This document shows, piece by piece, positions 58,519 to 64,000 of a DNA stretch of 64,000 nucleotides. The notes under the pieces were generated by a model. That model made no database searches. It was not told the origin of the DNA and was given only the letters and a program-made list of their open reading frames with translations. The stretch's first letter is position 1, and each line of letters opens with the position of its first letter. Location: contig CAJOHO010000002.1 of the NCBI GenBank assembly GCA_905234555.1, positions 113,499-177,498 of the forward strand. The letters run 5' to 3'. Source of the DNA: an uncultured Bacteroidaceae bacterium. Lineage in GTDB: Bacteria; Bacteroidota; Bacteroidia; Bacteroidales; Bacteroidaceae. The position numbers and the translations under genes were made by a program.

Positions 58519-59241
58519 ATGAAAGTAAAAGTCATGAAAACAAGTATGAAGGCATTATACTTATTATCTATGCTTTTTCTTGTTGCTTGCAATCCGAGGT
58601 TGCAACAGCAGGAGAAGTCCCTAAGTGAGCAACGTGCTGAGACGGATACAGTTTTGGCTTTTCAGGGCATCAGAATATCTGAGCCTTTGGATTCTGCTCG
58701 CTATTATGAACTTGTAAAAGACCTTCCGGTTAAGCTATATACTGAAAGTAAGGATGAATTTACTTTTGATTTAGTCCAAATAAACGATGGAACTGCATAT
58801 CCAGGCGATATAGTCCACCGTCTCTCTTTGCAAGGAAATGTTGATAAGTCATACAATTTCCTTCACCTCATTGGATTGTATGTTGATAATTATGGGGATT
58901 TTTCGTACTACCAGCGTCTTGACCAAGAGGGCGAAGCTATGGGAACTTTCCCTTTAGGAGAAAAGAGTGAACTTAGTGGGAAACCTTGGACATATCAAGA
59001 TGCAATGAATGATTTTATGGAACATTGGAATTCCACGCTTTATCAGTTTGTTTTTGTTTGGGAATGGAAAAACCAATCCGTCATTCTTTTATATAATCCT
59101 CATGAACTCTCATTAAATAGTTCGGTAATTTATCTTGATGATGGTTTTACAACACGTCAGGCCGAAGAAAAAAGAAAGCAGAGGTTGAAAGAAGCAGAGG
59201 AACGCCAAATAGAAGAGGCGATAAAACGTCAACAGATATAA
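58519..59241 (+). CDS. Lipoprotein, hypothetical
   Basis: ORF with LLSMLFLVACN lipobox. Confidence 0.7.
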   Translation: MKVKVMKTSMKALYLLSMLFLVACNPRLQQQEKSLSEQRAETDTVLAFQGIRISEPLDSARYYELVKDLPVKLYTESKDEFTFDLVQINDGTAYPGDIVHRLSLQGNVDKSYNFLHLIGLYVDNYGDFSYYQRLDQEGEAMGTFPLGEKSELSGKPWTYQDAMNDFMEHWNSTLYQFVFVWEWKNQSVILLYNPHELSLNSSVIYLDDGFTTRQAEEKRKQRLKEAEERQIEEAIKRQQI

Positions 59242-59291
59242 TTGTTTTTAAGGGTCTTCATTATCTCACAATAGAAAAAACAATAAAAATA

Positions 59292-60011
59292 ATGAGCCGT
59301 AAAACTTATTTGATAGTATCTCTTGTTCTTGTTGCATTGATAGGATGTGGCAAAGATGAAGAAGAGGAGATTATAGAAGAAGAAACTAATGAATATATCA
59401 ATTCAGAAGCTGAATCAAATAGATATAGTCGTAGCGAAAGTGCAGAACAGAATCTTCTGATTAATGGTGGATTAGAGGAATGGAACTTTTTCCTACCAGG
59501 CAGTCCAAGTGATTGGTCTATACCTCATAATGAATATGTTCAACGCAATAAATCAATTGTTTATGAAGGAAATTTCTCTGCAAAGATGCAGTCAGAACAA
59601 ACAGGTGAAACTGCAAGAATAGATCAAAGAATATCAGTTGTCCCTAACCATAAATTAAGGATTCGTTTCCATTATTATGTAGAACAATGGAAATCCAAAG
59701 GAGCAAGAACTTATTGCTATTTCAGAACAGCGGCTGCAGAAGCTTACAACATCTCAACAGATGAATTGGAAGACTTTTATGGCAAAGATACTTATTACAT
59801 CATTCGTGGGGGAGGATATGGGTTAACATATTTCCCTCACGCGTTGAATGTTTGGCAGACTTTTGATGAAACAATTGAAGTCCCCCCAACAGCCAATTAT
59901 TTTGTTTTTGGGATTAATAGCTATCACGGAACAACCATCTACGTTGATGACTGCTGGGTTATTGACGTAACAGACACAAGTACAACAGGTATAACTCCTG
60001 TTTGGATTTAA
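59292..60011 (+). CDS. Lipoprotein with possible carbohydrate-binding-like beta-sandwich
   Basis: LVLVALIGCG lipobox; NLLINGGLEEWNF..SVVPNHKLRIRFHYYVEQW resembles CBM-like 'NGDFE' domains. Confidence 0.65.
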   Translation: MSRKTYLIVSLVLVALIGCGKDEEEEIIEEETNEYINSEAESNRYSRSESAEQNLLINGGLEEWNFFLPGSPSDWSIPHNEYVQRNKSIVYEGNFSAKMQSEQTGETARIDQRISVVPNHKLRIRFHYYVEQWKSKGARTYCYFRTAAAEAYNISTDELEDFYGKDTYYIIRGGGYGLTYFPHALNVWQTFDETIEVPPTANYFVFGINSYHGTTIYVDDCWVIDVTDTSTTGITPVWI

Positions 60012-60104
60012 AAGAAGAAAGCACAGGATTTCAACGAAGACTCCGAAACCGTCCAACGATTACAGGAATGAAAAAACGAACAAGAATTTGCATTCTCCGG
60101 TTCG

Positions 60105-60665
60105 TTAATCTCCTCCGAAATCCACTTTGGCAGCGACGGCAAAGCCGATTTCGTGGTTGGAGTAGTTGAGGGAGAGTTCCAGGAACTTGGTTGTGTAGGC
60201 TAAACGTACACCGTAAACGAAGTCGTGCCCGCGATGACCATGTGGTGCTTCAAACTCCTCGTTGCCGATCTTGATGCTCACGTCGCAACGGAGAAGTCCC
60301 ACGTAGGGCGTAAGCGAAATGTTGTTGCCCCATTTTCCATAGCGGAACGAAGGCCCCGCCTTCACCAAACATGTTGCAACATTTTCTTTGTAACCTTGCC
60401 CTCCTTTGTATGTGTCACGAGAAAAATAGGCTAAGCCTATGTATAACGACATGATTTGGGCATTAAGTGCCAGCAGATGAACTGGCATGATGTCGCAATA
60501 CACATCACCTCTGAGTGGGGTGTGGAGATAGTCATAACCAAGTCCCAGCGAACCAGAGGTGTTCCACCCTAACTTTACCACGTTGTCTGGGTCGTCGTAC
60601 ATTTCCTGCGCCCTCATGTTAGCTGTGGCTGATAGCAACAATAAAAGAAAAATAGACCTTTTCAT
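60105..60665 (-). CDS. Small outer membrane beta-barrel-like secreted protein
   Basis: Start MKRSIFLLLLLSATANMRAQ; alternating beta pattern. Confidence 0.6.
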   Translation of the reverse strand: MKRSIFLLLLLSATANMRAQEMYDDPDNVVKLGWNTSGSLGLGYDYLHTPLRGDVYCDIMPVHLLALNAQIMSLYIGLAYFSRDTYKGGQGYKENVATCLVKAGPSFRYGKWGNNISLTPYVGLLRCDVSIKIGNEEFEAPHGHRGHDFVYGVRLAYTTKFLELSLNYSNHEIGFAVAAKVDFGGD

Positions 60666-60938
60666 AAGCTTTATGTTTAGGTTTTGCTGCAAAGTTCGGA
60701 TAAAAATATGACATTTCCAAACTATATTCATTCGAATTTTATGTCTTCGGAAATATTTAGGGAAAACCAAACAAAGCCGTATGAAAAGCCGTACAGAGAA
60801 TAGGAGAAATCCGCACCATCTTTTCTAATCATTAGGGAAAGGATTATTTATATACTCAATAATTCTCATAGACTCTGATTCGTTCGCTGATGATGCGGGG
60901 ACTTCAGAAACGGCTCTTTTCGATAAAAAACGAAATTA

Positions 60939-61070
60939 GTTAAGTGATTTGTGTTTTTCGCTTAATAAATTTTGCGGAATTTGTTAAGTCCGATTCCGAA
61001 AATACTTAACAAAAATGAAATAATTTGTTAAGTGATTCCACTACATTTGTTAAGTGTTTACGGATTTTGT
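60939..61070. repeat. 22-bp-period array family 2, copy B (GTTAAG/CTTAAY)
   Basis: Boxes at 60939,60961,60983,61005,61027,61049; about 90% identical to 23102-23235 by eye. Confidence 0.88.
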
Positions 61071-61133
61071 TGAAATTGGATGTCAAGGAGCAGTTGTGCC
61101 ATCATTGCTGATGTCTGATGGGAGAAGGGTGGT

Positions 61134-61745
61134 TTAGATTTCGTCGATGCTGACGATGCCGTGGGTGACGGCATAGATGGTGAGGGCTGAGACGGAATGG
61201 AGATGGAGTTTCTCACAGATGTTCTTGCGGTGGGAAACGACGGTGGGGAGGGAAATGAAGAGGCGTTCAGCTATCTCTTTATTGATGAATCCGCGAACGA
61301 CGAGGGCGAGGACTTCGGCTTCGCGTTTACTGATTTCGATAGATGGTCCGATAACGTCTTTCTCAGGGATACTTCCGTGATGGAATCCTCCGTGCTGGGG
61401 ATTTCCGTGTCCGTGCTGATGGAGCTGGAGGAGGGATTTCACGAGTTCGTGCTCCATCTGGGCGGTATTGAGTGTGTGGAATCGTTCAAATTGTGTGCTA
61501 GCCATTGGTTGGGCGGTGAGCACGATGGTTTGGTGGGGACGCTGAAGGAAGAATTCGGAATGGGTGAGCAGAATCTGGGCTGACACGAAATAATGGATGA
61601 AGGGTGTCTGCGCTGCTTCTTCCTCCATCTCGTCAAGAGACGAGAACACACTCACATCGACCATGGGAATGAGGTCGCAGATGAGTGACTTCAGTCCCAT
61701 GGCTTCGAGTGTGTTCTGGTCTATGATGGCGATGCGTGGTGTCAT
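61134..61745 (-). CDS. LuxR-type HTH response-regulator-like transcription factor
   Basis: C-terminal ISKREAEVLALVVRGFINKEIAERLFISLPTVVSHRKNICEKLHLHS. Confidence 0.88.
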   Translation of the reverse strand: MTPRIAIIDQNTLEAMGLKSLICDLIPMVDVSVFSSLDEMEEEAAQTPFIHYFVSAQILLTHSEFFLQRPHQTIVLTAQPMASTQFERFHTLNTAQMEHELVKSLLQLHQHGHGNPQHGGFHHGSIPEKDVIGPSIEISKREAEVLALVVRGFINKEIAERLFISLPTVVSHRKNICEKLHLHSVSALTIYAVTHGIVSIDEI

Positions 61746-61751
61746 GAACGC

Positions 61752-62792
61752 CTACTGTTCTCCTTTGTCGGCAATAGCGTCGAGTTCCTTGCCTGAGAGC
61801 TTGGCGAGGATCTTGGCTTCGAGTTCCTCTGCGAGTTCGGGATTGTCAGCCAGCAGTTTCTTGGCAGCGTCGCGTCCTTGAGCCAGTTTCTGGTTTTCGT
61901 AGGAGAACCAGCTGCCGCTCTTCTTGATGATGCCCAACTCTGCACCCAAGTCGATGATTTCGCCTGTGCGGGAAATGCCTTCGCCGAACATGATGTCGAA
62001 CTCTGCTTTGCGGAATGGAGGTGCCACCTTGTTCTTTACGACTTTGACTTTCACGGTGTTACCCAGAACGTTATCGCCGTCCTTGATGGCCTGACCCTTG
62101 CGGATGTCGAGGCGGACGGATGAGTAGAACTTCAGGGCATTGCCACCTGTTGTGGTTTCGGGATTGCCGAACATGATACCGATCTTCTCACGTAACTGGT
62201 TGATGAAGATACAGGTGGTCTTGGTCTTGCTGATGCTGGAGGTGAGCTTGCGGAGAGCCTGACTCATGAGTCGGGCCTGCAGTCCCACTTTGTTGTCGCC
62301 CATCTCACCTTCAATTTCTCCCTTTGGCGTAAGGGCTGCCACAGAGTCGATGATGATGATGTCGATGGCTGAGGAGCGGATGAGCTGGTCGGCAATTTCG
62401 AGTGCCTGTTCACCGTTGTCGGGCTGGGAGATGTAGAGATTGTCAATATCGACACCGAGTTTCTGCGCATAGAAACGGTCGAAGGCATGCTCTGCATCGA
62501 TAAACGCTGCGATGCCTCCTGCTTTCTGTGCTTCGGCAATGGCGTGAATGGCGAGGGTGGTCTTACCTGAGGATTCAGGACCGTAGATTTCGATGATGCG
62601 TCCCTTGGGATAGCCGCCTACACCCAGCGCTGCGTTGAGTCCGATGGAACCGGTTGGGATGACATCGACATCTTCCACTTTGTCATCACCCATCTTCATG
62701 ATGGAGCCGTGACCGAAATTCTTCTCTATTTTCTCCATTGCTGCCTGCAATGCCTTCAGTTTTTCTAACTTTGGATCTTGTTGTTGTGCCAT
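61752..62792 (-). CDS. recA: RecA recombinase
   Basis: [48 protein letters not shown]. Confidence 0.97.
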   Translation of the reverse strand: MAQQQDPKLEKLKALQAAMEKIEKNFGHGSIMKMGDDKVEDVDVIPTGSIGLNAALGVGGYPKGRIIEIYGPESSGKTTLAIHAIAEAQKAGGIAAFIDAEHAFDRFYAQKLGVDIDNLYISQPDNGEQALEIADQLIRSSAIDIIIIDSVAALTPKGEIEGEMGDNKVGLQARLMSQALRKLTSSISKTKTTCIFINQLREKIGIMFGNPETTTGGNALKFYSSVRLDIRKGQAIKDGDNVLGNTVKVKVVKNKVAPPFRKAEFDIMFGEGISRTGEIIDLGAELGIIKKSGSWFSYENQKLAQGRDAAKKLLADNPELAEELEAKILAKLSGKELDAIADKGEQ

Positions 62793-62834
62793 TTATGTGA
62801 GTTTTTAAGTTTTTAAGTTTTTGAGTTTTTAAGT

Positions 62835-64000
62835 TTAGAGTTCGAGGTCGCCGTCGAAGACTTCGTGCCAGGGGAGACCTTGGGTGTTGAGCTGTTCCAT
62901 GAAGGGATCGGGATCGAAGTCTTCCACGTTCCAGACGCCTGGCTTCTTCCAGATGCCTTTGAGGAACATCATGGCACCAATCATGGCGGGTACGCCTGTG
63001 GTGTAGCTTACGCCCTGCATGCCTGTTTCCTTGTAGGCTGCTTCGTGCGAGCAGTTGTTATAGACGTAGTAGGTGCGTTCCTTGCCGTCCTTGATTCCAC
63101 GGATGCGGCAGCCGATGCTGGTTTCACCTTCGTAGTTCTCGCCGAGTTCCTGTGGATTGGGCAGTACGGCCTTGAGGAACTGGAGGGGAACGATCTTCAC
63201 CTTAGCTGTCTTTCCGCTTCCGTCTGCAAACGGAGCTTCGTACTCAATCTCGTCGATGCGGCTCATGCCGAGGTTCTGGATCACATCGAGGTAGGTGAGG
63301 TATTGCTGTCCAAAGGTCATCCAGAAACGTGCCCGGCGGATGGTCGGATAGTTCTTGACGAGCGATTCCAGCTCTTCGTGGTGGAGGAGGTAGGACTCGC
63401 GTGGACCAATGTTAGGGTAGGTGAGGGGCTGGTGGAATTCCAGCGGCTCAGTCTCAATCCATTTACCGTCTTCGTAGTAGAGGCCTTTCTGGGTGATTTC
63501 GCGGATGTTGATCTCAGGATTGAAGTTCGTGGCGAAGGCCTTGTGGTGGTTGCCTGCGTTGCAATCGACGATGTCGAGATACTGAATCTCGTCGAAGTGG
63601 TGTTTGGCAGCGTATGCCGTGTAGATACCGCTCACGCCTGGGTCGAAACCGCAGCCGAGGATGGCGGTCAGACCAGCTTCCTCGAATCGTTCTTTGAACG
63701 CCCATTGCCAAGAGTACTCGAAGTGGGCTTCGTCGCGTGGTTCGTAGTTGGCGGTGTCGAGGTAGTTCACTCCTGACTGCAGACAAGCCTCCATGATGGT
63801 GAGGTCCTGATAGGGCAGCGCAAGGTTCATCACGATTTCTGGCTTGAATTCGTTGAACAGCGCCACCAGTTCTTCCACATTGTCAGCATCCACTTTGGCA
63901 GTTGAGAAGACAGGCATCGGCTTTCCTTCGCGAGCTTTCTTAATTGCTTTGACGAGCTTCACGCATTTTTCACGCGTGCGGCTGGCGATCATCACTTCGG
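62835..64000 (-). CDS. Carboxynorspermidine dehydrogenase-like (saccharopine dehydrogenase family), runs off right edge
   Basis: ILGCGFDPGVSGIYTAYAAKHHFDEI; DVVDCNAGNHHKAFATNFNPEINIREI. Confidence 0.82.
   Translation of the reverse strand, partial: EVMIASRTREKCVKLVKAIKKAREGKPMPVFSTAKVDADNVEELVALFNEFKPEIVMNLALPYQDLTIMEACLQSGVNYLDTANYEPRDEAHFEYSWQWAFKERFEEAGLTAILGCGFDPGVSGIYTAYAAKHHFDEIQYLDIVDCNAGNHHKAFATNFNPEINIREITQKGLYYEDGKWIETEPLEFHQPLTYPNIGPRESYLLHHEELESLVKNYPTIRRARFWMTFGQQYLTYLDVIQNLGMSRIDEIEYEAPFADGSGKTAKVKIVPLQFLKAVLPNPQELGENYEGETSIGCRIRGIKDGKERTYYVYNNCSHEAAYKETGMQGVSYTTGVPAMIGAMMFLKGIWKKPGVWNVEDFDPDPFMEQLNTQGLPWHEVFDGDLEL

Noticed and set aside
58304-58628. ORFs overlapping the leader block at locus B (and 19620..19856 at locus A)
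   Set aside because: Conservation between the two copies is in noncoding blocks, with terminator and promoter inside; frames are not consistently conserved.

Overview
The 64 kb window looks like a chromosomal segment of a Prevotella-like Bacteroidetes. Supporting evidence: TAnnTTTG promoters, a complete gldK-L-M-N/porP type IX secretion operon, an FBPase class III, a short MetH, and ECF sigma and TlpA/DUF4369-type proteins. Most of it is housekeeping: an RND efflux operon, PpiD-like foldase, galE, ABC-F, cdd, ugd/capD/manC sugar genes, metH, smpB, fbp, rnz, rpsA, a glycyl radical enzyme, the T9SS core, priA, recA, a carboxynorspermidine dehydrogenase-like gene, and 10 tRNAs (9 clustered). The most unusual signal is noncoding. 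Several intergenic arrays place a short box (TCTTAG/AAGTACTT, GCACGC/GCGTGC, GTTAAG/CTTAAC) at an exact 22-bp pitch, about two helical turns, for up to about 18 units. Two of these families occur twice and bracket two accessory loci in the same order (array 1, conserved leader block, cargo, array 2). One locus carries a putative nuclease-methyltransferase (Type IIG-like) fusion with a very structured leader, the other a pair of lipoproteins. The first locus also holds a MITE-like inverted repeat of 11-bp-phased GGGTACACT iterons that is absent from the second. Other observations: GC-rich dispersed repeats apparently inserted in frame in metH, priA and a DUF4375-like gene; a duplicated tRNA-Ser 3' end flanking about 155 bp of structured DNA; a candidate structured RNA or element at 23.7-23.9 kb; a nearly cargo-less T9SS C-terminal-domain mini-protein; and a frameshifted lytic transglycosylase. 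All identifications come from reading the sequence; no searches or folding programs were run.
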